A DNA stretch of 6,694 nucleotides from contig DHUW01000069.1 of assembly GCA_002409365.1 (NCBI GenBank), positions 1 through 6,694 on the forward strand. Reading direction: 5' to 3'. The translations under genes were made by a program, and so were the position numbers. Position 1 is the stretch's first letter. Every line of letters begins with the position of its first letter. This DNA comes from Anaerolineaceae bacterium UBA5224 (lineage in GTDB: Bacteria > Chloroflexota > Anaerolineae > Anaerolineales > Anaerolineaceae). Shown one piece after another: positions 1-5,857 of this stretch. The notes below the pieces were generated by a model. That model ran no database searches. It saw only the letters and a program-made list of their open reading frames with translations, and was not told where the DNA came from.

Positions 1-550
1 ACACGTGATCAAACCCACCATCCCAGCAGAATTGATCGACGAAGACACCAAGATCTATGTCAATCCCACCGGTCGCTTCGTCATTGGCGGACCTATGGGA
101 GACGCCGGTCTGACCGGACGCAAGATCATCGTTGACACCTATGGCGGTATGGGTCGGCATGGTGGCGGTGCCTTTAGCGGAAAAGATCCGACAAAAGTTG
201 ACCGCTCAGCTGCCTATGCTGCCCGTTGGGTCGCCAAAAACGTGGTTGCTGCTGGGTTGGCTTCACGCTGCGAAGTTCAGCTCTCCTATGCCATCGGTGT
301 GCCGGAACCCCTGAGCATCAACGTGGAAACTTTCGGCACTGGCAATGTGGACGATGAAAAGATCGCCGAAGCGATCAGCCAGGTTTTTGACCTGCGTCCC
401 CGCGCCATTATCCGTGATCTGGACCTGCTGCGCCCAATTTACCGCCAGCTTGCCAGCTATGGTCACTTCGGTCGCGATGACCTTGACTTGACCTGGGAAA
501 AGACTAACAAAGCTGATGCGCTGCGTGAAGCTGTTGGCGTTGGAAACTAA
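1..550 (+). CDS. metK: S-adenosylmethionine synthetase (methionine adenosyltransferase), C-terminal part, 5' truncated
   Basis: This enzyme makes S-adenosylmethionine from methionine and ATP in the cytoplasm. The reading frame is open to the left edge (codons run from base 2), so the gene starts outside the window; about 182 of a usual 380-400 or so residues are present. The GTG at 5 is an internal valine, not a start. Strong family signatures are visible: NPTGRFVIGGPMGDAGLTGR, the Gly-rich loop GGGAFSGKD (the second MetK signature, phosphate binding) followed by PTKVDRSAAYAAR, then AIGVPEPLSI and the closing YGHFGR. The TAA stop is at 548-550 and a strong intrinsic terminator follows about 30 nt later, so metK ends its own transcription unit and is not joined to the sortase gene. 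No damage is seen in the visible part. Confidence 0.97.
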   Translation, partial: HVIKPTIPAELIDEDTKIYVNPTGRFVIGGPMGDAGLTGRKIIVDTYGGMGRHGGGAFSGKDPTKVDRSAAYAARWVAKNVVAAGLASRCEVQLSYAIGVPEPLSINVETFGTGNVDDEKIAEAISQVFDLRPRAIIRDLDLLRPIYRQLASYGHFGRDDLDLTWEKTNKADALREAVGVGN

Positions 551-578
551 GACCTACATTTCAAAACATTACGCCATC

Positions 579-613
579 AAAAAGAAGCAGACAAATCTCT
601 GCTTCTTTTTTTT
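579..613 (+). terminator. Intrinsic terminator of metK
   Basis: A perfect 10-bp inverted repeat, AAAGAAGCAG at 581-590 and CTGCTTCTTT at 599-608, has an 8-nt loop. It can be extended by two A-T pairs at the base (579-580 with 609-610). The right arm runs directly into a T8 tract at 606-613. This is a textbook Rho-independent terminator 28 nt after the metK stop codon. Confidence 0.9.
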
Positions 614-637
614 GTATAAACTCTGTATCATATTGCC

Positions 638-667
638 TTGACATCTATATAACAAAAAGGCTACTAT
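638..667 (+). promoter_or_regulatory. Putative sigma-70-type promoter of the sortase gene
   Basis: A perfect -35 hexamer TTGACA (638-643) is followed after 18 bp by TACTAT (662-667), which matches four of six -10 positions. Transcription from it would begin around 674, almost at the ATG at 676, giving a nearly leaderless mRNA. An alternative -10 is TATAAC at 648-653, but it lacks a good -35. The site lies just after the metK terminator, where a new promoter is needed. It was judged by eye only. Confidence 0.45.
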
Positions 668-675
668 TCTTCCAA

Positions 676-1578
676 ATGAAACTGAAACGAAAGTTACTGG
701 TTGTCGTGTTGAGCATGCTTTTTTTGTTCTCATCTGTATTGACGGTTAGTTTTGCGGTGCAATACGTGGAAGCAGAGAACCGCCCCATCCAGGAAGCAAC
801 GAGGCAAGCCCAGCAGCTTGCCACCCAAATGGCTAACTTCTACCTCACAGCCACAGCTCAGCCAGGCGCTACCCCAAGCCCTACGCCCACCAGCCTGCCG
901 ACCGTTACCGCGCAAAAGTTGCTGATGCCGACTGTCACAAAAATGCCCACTCCCACCCCTAACCCGCACGCCGCAGAGCTTCAGCAAGCACTCTCGCAGG
1001 TTGATATCGACTTCGCTGCCTGGCAGAGTATCAATCCTGCCATCCATGCATGGATCCGAAACGATTCCATCCGCGTGGACCTCCCGGTTGTGTTGCCGCC
1101 TGACAACGAACACTATCTGACACGTGATATCGATTTATCATACAAAGCGATGGGCTCGATCTTTTTTGATTTTCGCAATAAAACTGATTTCACAGATCGC
1201 AACACGATCATCTATGGGCACAATTTTGACAATGGACTCATGTTTAGCAACCTGGTGTGGTACAAAGATCAGCGCTTTTATGAGCAGAACCCATACTACT
1301 ATCTTTACACACCTGAACAGGTTTACAGGGTAGATATTGCCGCCGGTATCGTCGTTTCTGAGACAGACATCACTTATCTGGATGTCGACTTCCGTTCGGA
1401 TATGGAATTCCGCAGCTTTATTCAAAAAATAAACCAGAATTCACTACTTGAATCTGAAATTGAGCTCTCTCCCAGGGATAAACTGGTCACGCTCTATACC
1501 TGTACCAACGACTGGCAGGGACAGCGTTTCGTGGTTATAGGCAAAGTTACGTCACTTGGCATCTTCCCGATGAACTGA
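676..1578 (+). CDS. srtB: Class B-type sortase, membrane-anchored, with Thr/Pro-rich stalk
   Basis: Sortases are membrane-bound cysteine transpeptidases that cut an LPXTG-like signal and join the protein to the cell wall or to another protein. This 300-residue product has a basic N-terminus (KLKRK) and a hydrophobic signal-anchor at about 7-28. A Thr/Pro-rich linker follows at about 58-97, then the catalytic domain at about 110-293. The triad is visible: His182 in IIYGHN, Cys276 in TLYTC, and Arg284 in QRFVV. The NTIIYGHN...MF..L..Y.d..FYE..P and TLYTC features fit class B rather than classes A, C or D. The chosen ATG is the only sensible start, since it opens directly into the anchor. AAAAAGG at 654-660 is too far upstream (15 nt) to be a good ribosome-binding site. 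The likely substrate is the next gene, 122 bp downstream on the same strand. I saw no convincing terminator between them, so co-transcription is possible. Subclass and symbol are less certain than the family. Confidence 0.92.
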   Translation: MKLKRKLLVVVLSMLFLFSSVLTVSFAVQYVEAENRPIQEATRQAQQLATQMANFYLTATAQPGATPSPTPTSLPTVTAQKLLMPTVTKMPTPTPNPHAAELQQALSQVDIDFAAWQSINPAIHAWIRNDSIRVDLPVVLPPDNEHYLTRDIDLSYKAMGSIFFDFRNKTDFTDRNTIIYGHNFDNGLMFSNLVWYKDQRFYEQNPYYYLYTPEQVYRVDIAAGIVVSETDITYLDVDFRSDMEFRSFIQKINQNSLLESEIELSPRDKLVTLYTCTNDWQGQRFVVIGKVTSLGIFPMN

Positions 1579-1700
1579 GCCAAGGTTCGTATCACTCATC
1601 GCAAAGATTATACACACCCTGTACATAATGTAGAACTGAAAACTGAGGGATAGTAAAATTTTCCTCCATCAGGTTTATTAAGATATTTGAAAGGTTAGCC

Positions 1701-2537
1701 ATGAAAACGATTACTACCATCCTGATTGCACTCGCTTTGCTGATTCCGCTGGGCCAGGTGGAGCAACCTGTAACAGCAAGTCAGAATTATCAACTGAACC
1801 TCTCTCATATAGTGTGTCTCGGGGATTATGTTGAAGTTCACTTTGTATTGCTTTTCACCAGTGAAGGAGATGATATCTCTGATTTGACATACACTTACGG
1901 GGTCATCCCGCCTGGCGCGCGGACCGGCAATGTTGTGCATTTTACTGACAACGTGGCGCCTGGTTACTACAATATAACCAGCGCCTCGGTTTGGGTGAAC
2001 GGCATCGAAGTGACACTCCACAACCCCGGTGCTTATGCTGGTTATTATGGCTGCCAGGTAGAGCCCACCAGTGCACCTACAAACACGCCCACCAACACGC
2101 CTACCTACACGCCGGTTGTTCCAACCAATACACCTACCAACACACCCACCGACACGCCAGTTATTCCAACCAACACCCCTACCAATACACCCACCGACAC
2201 GCCGGTTGTTCCAACCAATACTCCTACCAATACACCCACCGACACGCCGGTTGTTCCGACCAATACACCTACCAACACACCCACCGACACGCCGGTTGTT
2301 CCGACTGAAACTTCAACGCTGCCAACTCCAACATTCGAAATCACACCAACTGATGCTCCTGGCGTTATGCCTACACAGCCAATTACCACTGCCACTTTCT
2401 CGGTGCCGAACACAGGCAATGATGACAGTTTCCTGGGACCTGGCATTGCAATTGCAGGGTTTGCAACTCTCGGGCTGGGGATTGCCCTGAACACAATTTT
2501 GCGCAAAGAATATGCTGCCAAAGGAACAAAAAAGTAA
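1701..2537 (+). CDS. Secreted surface protein with Thr/Pro repeat stalk and VPNTG sorting signal; probable sortase substrate
   Basis: The 278-residue product is not recognised as a named family, but its architecture is clear. Residues 1-26 form a signal peptide (hydrophobic 6-18, likely cleavage after VTA at 26). Residues 27-121 form a small, probably beta-rich domain with only two cysteines, Cys39 and Cys118, which could form one disulfide. Residues 126-200 are five 15-residue PTNTPTNTPTDTPVV-type repeats, followed by a looser Thr/Pro segment to about 232. The C-terminus is a classic tripartite sorting signal: VPNTG at 235-239, a hydrophobic stretch at about 244-266, and the basic tail RKEYAAKGTKK. 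GAAAGG at 1689-1694, 6 nt before the ATG, supports the start. The stalk would hold the domain away from the cell surface, and the many Thr residues are possible O-glycosylation sites (inference). A sortase gene lies directly upstream. The function of the N-terminal domain (adhesin, ligand binding or structural) is unknown. Confidence 0.88.
   Translation: MKTITTILIALALLIPLGQVEQPVTASQNYQLNLSHIVCLGDYVEVHFVLLFTSEGDDISDLTYTYGVIPPGARTGNVVHFTDNVAPGYYNITSASVWVNGIEVTLHNPGAYAGYYGCQVEPTSAPTNTPTNTPTYTPVVPTNTPTNTPTDTPVIPTNTPTNTPTDTPVVPTNTPTNTPTDTPVVPTNTPTNTPTDTPVVPTETSTLPTPTFEITPTDAPGVMPTQPITTATFSVPNTGNDDSFLGPGIAIAGFATLGLGIALNTILRKEYAAKGTKK
2076..2300 (+). repeat. Five 45-bp in-frame tandem repeats encoding the PTNTPTNTPTDTPVV stalk
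   Basis: Five contiguous 45-bp units (2076-2120, 2121-2165, 2166-2210, 2211-2255, 2256-2300) each encode 15 residues. Unit 1 is the most divergent (TYTPVV instead of TDTPVV). Units 3 and 4 differ at only two of 45 bases. Within each unit there is a shorter 6-bp/9-bp periodicity of Thr-Pro codons. A degenerate remnant (PTETSTLPTPTFEIT) follows. Near identity at the DNA level suggests recent duplication, and copy number is probably variable between strains. Confidence 0.95.
2403..2534 (+). other. C-terminal cell-wall sorting signal (VPNTG, hydrophobic segment, basic tail)
   Basis: VPNTG is encoded at 2403-2417. It matches the LPXTG pattern except for Val at the first position. It is followed by a short acidic spacer (NDDS), about 23 hydrophobic residues rich in Gly, Ala, Ile and Leu, and a lysine/arginine-rich end. 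The order and spacing are those of sortase substrates, in which cleavage is expected between Thr and Gly. Confidence 0.85.
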
Positions 2538-2554
2538 CCCTATAGTAAAGTAAA

Positions 2555-2585
2555 AACAACCCCTGGATTTTTATCAGGGGTTGTT
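2555..2585. terminator. Shared (bidirectional) intrinsic terminator between converging units
   Basis: A perfect 11-bp inverted repeat, AACAACCCCTG at 2555-2565 and CAGGGGTTGTT at 2575-2585, has a 9-nt loop. Read on the minus strand the stem runs into a T run (complement of the A run at 2552-2556), a good terminator for the anti-sigma gene that ends at 2626. Read on the plus strand the 3' side is TTGTTCTGT with a T6 run only later (about 2590-2595), so it is weaker for the surface-protein gene. Confidence 0.8.
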
Positions 2586-2625
2586 CTGTATACCTGGTTT
2601 TTTAAGAAGAATTCCAGAGAGACAC

Positions 2626-3582
2626 TCAGCTTTTGACTTTCAGGTACAGCCAGATCAAACCAAAAATCAGTGCTGCGGCGAGCAGACCGATGCTGACCTG
2701 GATCGGAACAACTGGTTTGCTTTTCACAGCTTCGTCAGCCTGGGACTGTTCCGCGGCCGGTTGTTCAAGCTGAGCAAGGCTTAAGTTGGGAGTTTCTTTC
2801 AGTACTGTTCCCACCTTTTCCGGATCGATGCCATAGATTTTAGGGGCTTGATGAACCCGGGTTGACGGAGTCGGCACTGTAGTCGCTTCTGGCACAACTG
2901 TCGGGATCGTCTCGGGAAGTATTTCTGCTTCAGGGATAGCCATAACTTCTGTAGGGGCCGGTTCGATGATTTCCCCAGCACCAACACCTTCCATTGCGGC
3001 AGTCTCTCCAGTGGATAAGGCATTCGGATCGATATAAATATTGATGCTCACACCGCCAGTATCATAGACCTCACTGCCTCCGCCCTTTCCACCAATACCG
3101 TAATAACCGGAATTCCAATTCAACAGGTAAACCGGTTCGGATGCCATCGTCTTAATTCCGGCACCCTCTTCTGGTACCGCCTCTGTTGGCGGACCTTCTC
3201 TTAGCATCGTCGTTTGAGCGCTGTCCTCGCTCATAGGGGCTGTTAGCGAAACATTATTAAAAATTAACTGGCTGCCAAAGATGACAGCGACCAAAAGCGC
3301 TGAGATCGCGCTCGCCCAACCAAAAACAGGTTGCAGGAAGCCACCACGCTTTGCCTTGCGGGCTTCGGCACGGGTAAGTGTGAAATTATGGGGGACCTTG
3401 CAGCTAGGCAACTGGCCCATCGTACTTTTTAGCCTTCGTTGCTGGCGATATAGAGCTGTCAGATAAGGGCAATCGCATAAACGCTGATCAAACTCAACCT
3501 GCTCCTGTGGTGTCAGGGCATGATCAAGAGCTACGTTTAATAATTCCAGGTCTCTGGATGTAACATTTTCTTGCCTAATCAT
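2626..3582 (-). CDS. Membrane protein with anti-sigma factor architecture, degenerate zinc motif, two transmembrane segments
   Basis: The 318-residue product is encoded directly after an ECF sigma gene and overlaps its stop by 8 nt (ATGATTAG). GAGGA at 3588-3592 lies 5 nt before the ATG, which suggests translational coupling. Residues 1-55 resemble the cytoplasmic sigma-binding domain of anti-sigma factors (D..LDHALTPQEQVEFDQRL.DCP.L). The usual H-x3-C-x2-C zinc ligands are mostly lost: Arg34 replaces His, Cys38 remains, and Leu41 replaces the last Cys. A first membrane helix lies at about 86-108. An outside region of about 180 residues follows, with a Gly-rich patch (GIGGKGGG at 162-169), a VSINIYIDP segment, and a Pro/Glu/Thr-rich stretch at about 205-240. 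A second helix lies at 292-314, ending in KVKS. Its likely job is to hold the sigma factor at the membrane until an envelope signal arrives. This rests on position and architecture, because sequence similarity is weak. The ectodomain was not recognised. Confidence 0.72.
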   Translation of the reverse strand: MIRQENVTSRDLELLNVALDHALTPQEQVEFDQRLCDCPYLTALYRQQRRLKSTMGQLPSCKVPHNFTLTRAEARKAKRGGFLQPVFGWASAISALLVAVIFGSQLIFNNVSLTAPMSEDSAQTTMLREGPPTEAVPEEGAGIKTMASEPVYLLNWNSGYYGIGGKGGGSEVYDTGGVSINIYIDPNALSTGETAAMEGVGAGEIIEPAPTEVMAIPEAEILPETIPTVVPEATTVPTPSTRVHQAPKIYGIDPEKVGTVLKETPNLSLAQLEQPAAEQSQADEAVKSKPVVPIQVSIGLLAAALIFGLIWLYLKVKS

Positions 3583-4192
3583 CTTTTTCCTCGTTATTCA
3601 GACGAAATTGATGAGGCAAAAGTTCCCCTCTGGATTGTAGACATTCCTGCATTTTCAAACGTGCCCGGCTGAGCCGGCTCTTCACTGTTCCTACTGGGCT
3701 TTGAATTACCTCCGCGACGGTCTCGTAATCCTCCCCCGAGACGTCCACCATGATCATCACAACACGGTGTTTGTCATTCAGCTTATTAAGGCAATCCTGG
3801 ATTGCTTTTTCAAGCTGTGCATTCATCATTGTTTCTTCTAAACCTGGCGATTTATCAGCCACCCACTCAGGTGATTCAATAGGATCACCTTCGTCGGTTT
3901 CGGGTTCAAGCGGTATTGATGGACGACGTTTTTGCCTGCGCAGCTCGTCATAACAGGCATTGGTGACAATTCGCAAAAACCAGGCTTTAAACGATCCGCC
4001 CCGATAGCTGTCAAGCTTCCGATACATGGAAATAACCGCATCCTGAGTGGCATCAGCGGCAGCAGCTTCATCAGCCATAATGCGGTAGGCAACGTTAAAA
4101 GCTAAATCCTGGTAGGTCAAAATTAACTGGTTAAATGCATCCAGATCGCCTTCAACAGCCTTTTCGATCAGAAGTGACTCTTCCATAAGCAT
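3575..4192 (-). CDS. RNA polymerase ECF-type sigma-70 factor (RpoE-like)
   Basis: The 205-residue product directs RNA polymerase to a dedicated set of promoters. Region 2 covers about 17-90: DAFNQLILTYQDLAFNVAYRI, then ATQDAVISMYRKLDSYRGGSFKAWFLRIVTNACYDELRRQKRR, with the conserved core- and -10-binding residues. An acidic linker covers about 91-122. Region 4 covers about 126-186, with a helix-turn-helix ending GTVKSRLSRARLKM that would read the -35 element. Regions 1.1 and 3 are absent, as expected for the ECF class. A second in-frame ATG lies two codons after the first, so the start is uncertain by two residues; AGGA at 4205-4208 is 12 nt before the first. The lysS stop is 65 bp upstream and no terminator is seen in between, so read-through from lysS is possible. 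I found no clear autoregulatory ECF promoter. The partner is the overlapping downstream membrane protein. Confidence 0.93.
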   Translation of the reverse strand: MLMEESLLIEKAVEGDLDAFNQLILTYQDLAFNVAYRIMADEAAAADATQDAVISMYRKLDSYRGGSFKAWFLRIVTNACYDELRRQKRRPSIPLEPETDEGDPIESPEWVADKSPGLEETMMNAQLEKAIQDCLNKLNDKHRVVMIMVDVSGEDYETVAEVIQSPVGTVKSRLSRARLKMQECLQSRGELLPHQFRLNNEEKDD

Positions 4193-4257
4193 ATATGTTG
4201 CAAGTCCTGCGCCAGATAATTACTGGTGCTACTGATCCAATTGTATCGTAAAAATAA

Positions 4258-5796
4258 TCAGGCTTTTTTGTTGTCCTGGTCTGAGTCACGCAAGTGGGGG
4301 AACAAGATCACTTCCCGCAATGTATGTTGCCCGGTGAGAATCATCACAAAACGATCCACACCCAGCCCCAGCCCGCCATTAGGCGGCATACCATAGGCCA
4401 TCGCGTGCAGGTAATCTTCGTCCATTGGGTTAAGTTCTTCTTCATCGGCGTTATAGATATGCCCCATGTCCAAGAAGCGTTGTTCTTGGTCAAGGGGGTC
4501 GTTCAACTCAGTGAAAGCATTACACAATTCCATACCACCGATATAGCCTTCAAAGCGCTCCACTGTGTTGAAATCTTCCGGTTTTGCCTTTGCCAGTGGC
4601 GAAATGTCGCGCGGATAGTCATAAAGGAATGTTGGCTGGATCATGATCGGTTCCAGGTAAGTTTCGAGTAGAGTATTGATCAATTTACCGCGCGAGACAC
4701 CTGGTTTGAAATCAATTTTCTTTTCACGCATCGCTGCAGCCAGCGAGTCAGCATCCGGATATTGCTGAATGTCGATGCCAGCCTGGTCGATCAAACCCTG
4801 GCGGATCTGCAGTCGGTTCCAGGGTGGGGTCAGGTCAATTTCATGCCCCTCGAACTGGATCTTCATCGTACCGAGCACTTTTTGGGCAACTTGTGAGACC
4901 ATCTGCTCAGTGATCTTCATGATTTTCTCATAGTCGGCATACGCCATATAGAATTCCAGCTGGGTGAATTCCGGGTTATGCTTGAAGGAGACACCCTCGT
5001 TTCTGAAATCGCGACCGATTTCGTAAACGCGGTCCAGCCCGCCTACCAATAGTCGCTTCAGGTAGAGTTCAAAACTGATACGCAGGTAAAGTTCCTGGTG
5101 CAGTTGGTTATGATAGGTAGTAAACGGTTTGGCAGCAGCTCCACCGTAAATGGGCTGTAAGATAGGGGTTTCCACTTCCAGGAAACCACGTTCATCCAGG
5201 AATTCCCTCAAAGCTTTGATTGTTTTTGAGCGGATTTTGAAGATCTCTCTTACTTCCGGGTTGACCGCCAGGTCCACGTAACGTTGGCGATAACGCGTTT
5301 CAGGGTCGCTCAACTGGGCATGGCGCACAACTTCACCATCCACAACCTCATCTTTGTCTGCCGGCAGTTGCAATAGCGCCTTTGCGAGCATGTGGAAATC
5401 TGAAACCTGCAGGGTCACTTCCCCCCGCCTGGTGCGGAACATGGTACCGCTGGCTTCAATAAAGTCACCCAGGTCATAAAAACGGACGAATTCATCCAAT
5501 TTTTCTTCACCAAGCTCATTGACCCGCAAAAGCAGCTGCACCTTGCCACTGCGATCTTCGATGTGGGCAAAACTCAACTTGCCCATATTTCGGATGGCGC
5601 GTAAGCGTCCTGCCAGAACAACCTCCACAGGTTCGGTTGAGCCTTCGCCTTCAATTTTTTCAAAAGCAGCAACAGCATCGGCATTGTTATGGGTTTTATG
5701 CGAACGCGTCGGGAAGGGTTCCACGCCCTGTTCACGCAGTTGCTCGAGTTTGTTCAATCTTTGCTCTTCTAATTCGGAAAATTCGTCTTTCAGCAT
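4258..5796 (-). CDS. lysS: Lysyl-tRNA synthetase, class II
   Basis: This enzyme charges tRNA-Lys with lysine using ATP in the cytoplasm. The 512-residue length is normal for the bacterial class II form. Domains in order are an N-terminal helix (1-48), an OB-fold anticodon-binding domain at about 58-137 (LAGRLRAIRNMGKLSFAHI), and the catalytic core from about 165. Motif 1 is at about 196-214 (REFLDERGFLEVETPIL). Motif 2 is at about 257-285 (VYEIGRDFRNEG...HNPEFTQLEFYMAY). The lysine-site region is GGMELCNAFTELNDP at 420-434. Motif 3 is at about 474-500 (GGLGLGVDRFVMILTG...REVILFP). AAAGGA (complement of 5803-5808) lies 6 nt upstream of the ATG and fixes the start. greA lies 61 bp upstream, but a hairpin with a T run intervenes. 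Residues 52-59 (GSTEPVEV) form a short unusual-looking linker before the OB fold. Confidence 0.98.
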   Translation of the reverse strand: MLKDEFSELEEQRLNKLEQLREQGVEPFPTRSHKTHNNADAVAAFEKIEGEGSTEPVEVVLAGRLRAIRNMGKLSFAHIEDRSGKVQLLLRVNELGEEKLDEFVRFYDLGDFIEASGTMFRTRRGEVTLQVSDFHMLAKALLQLPADKDEVVDGEVVRHAQLSDPETRYRQRYVDLAVNPEVREIFKIRSKTIKALREFLDERGFLEVETPILQPIYGGAAAKPFTTYHNQLHQELYLRISFELYLKRLLVGGLDRVYEIGRDFRNEGVSFKHNPEFTQLEFYMAYADYEKIMKITEQMVSQVAQKVLGTMKIQFEGHEIDLTPPWNRLQIRQGLIDQAGIDIQQYPDADSLAAAMREKKIDFKPGVSRGKLINTLLETYLEPIMIQPTFLYDYPRDISPLAKAKPEDFNTVERFEGYIGGMELCNAFTELNDPLDQEQRFLDMGHIYNADEEELNPMDEDYLHAMAYGMPPNGGLGLGVDRFVMILTGQHTLREVILFPHLRDSDQDNKKA

Positions 5797-5812
5797 TGTG
5801 CATCCTTTACAT

Positions 5813-5844
5813 TAAAAATGCCCCACCGGGTCTGGTGGGGCATT
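5813..5844 (-). terminator. Intrinsic terminator or attenuator between greA and lysS
   Basis: An 11-bp inverted repeat (5817-5827 with 5834-5844; core ATGCCCCACC/GGTGGGGCAT) has a 6-nt loop and is strongly GC-rich. On the minus strand the stem ends in a short T run (complement of A5 at 5814-5818). It begins 13 nt after the greA stop, and its T run ends just before the lysS ribosome-binding site. It could stop greA transcripts fully, or let part of the transcription through into lysS. Confidence 0.8.
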
Positions 5845-5857
5845 CAGTTGGTTTCTT

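Noticed and set aside
730..1113. Minus-strand open frame opposite the sortase gene
   Set aside because: It has no ribosome-binding site and no recognisable protein features, and it overlaps a well-supported catalytic gene. The same applies to the plus-strand frames opposite lysS and greA.
1624..1629. CATAAT as a -10 element for a separate promoter of the surface-protein gene
   Set aside because: No recognisable -35 lies 15-19 bp upstream, and the AT-rich gap gives such matches by chance.
2076..2300. Tandem array considered as a CRISPR
   Set aside because: The units are contiguous, with no unique spacers, and they are translated in frame.
1991..2490. Two other plus-strand open frames across the repeats (His/Thr-rich and Pro/Leu-rich)
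   Set aside because: The 45-bp unit is a multiple of three, so stops are absent from several frames at once. These frames lack sensible starts and protein character.
2105..2521. Long minus-strand open frame with GVSVGVLVGVLVGTT repeats opposite the surface protein
   Set aside because: It is the mirror of the Thr/Pro repeat codons, with no ribosome-binding site. The plus-strand frame has a signal peptide, stalk and sorting signal in order, so this is a shadow.
2908..2919. LPET motif in the anti-sigma-like protein (residues 222-225) considered as a sorting signal
   Set aside because: It is followed by Ile, not Gly, lies far from the C-terminal helix, and sits in a Pro/Glu-rich linker, so it is chance.
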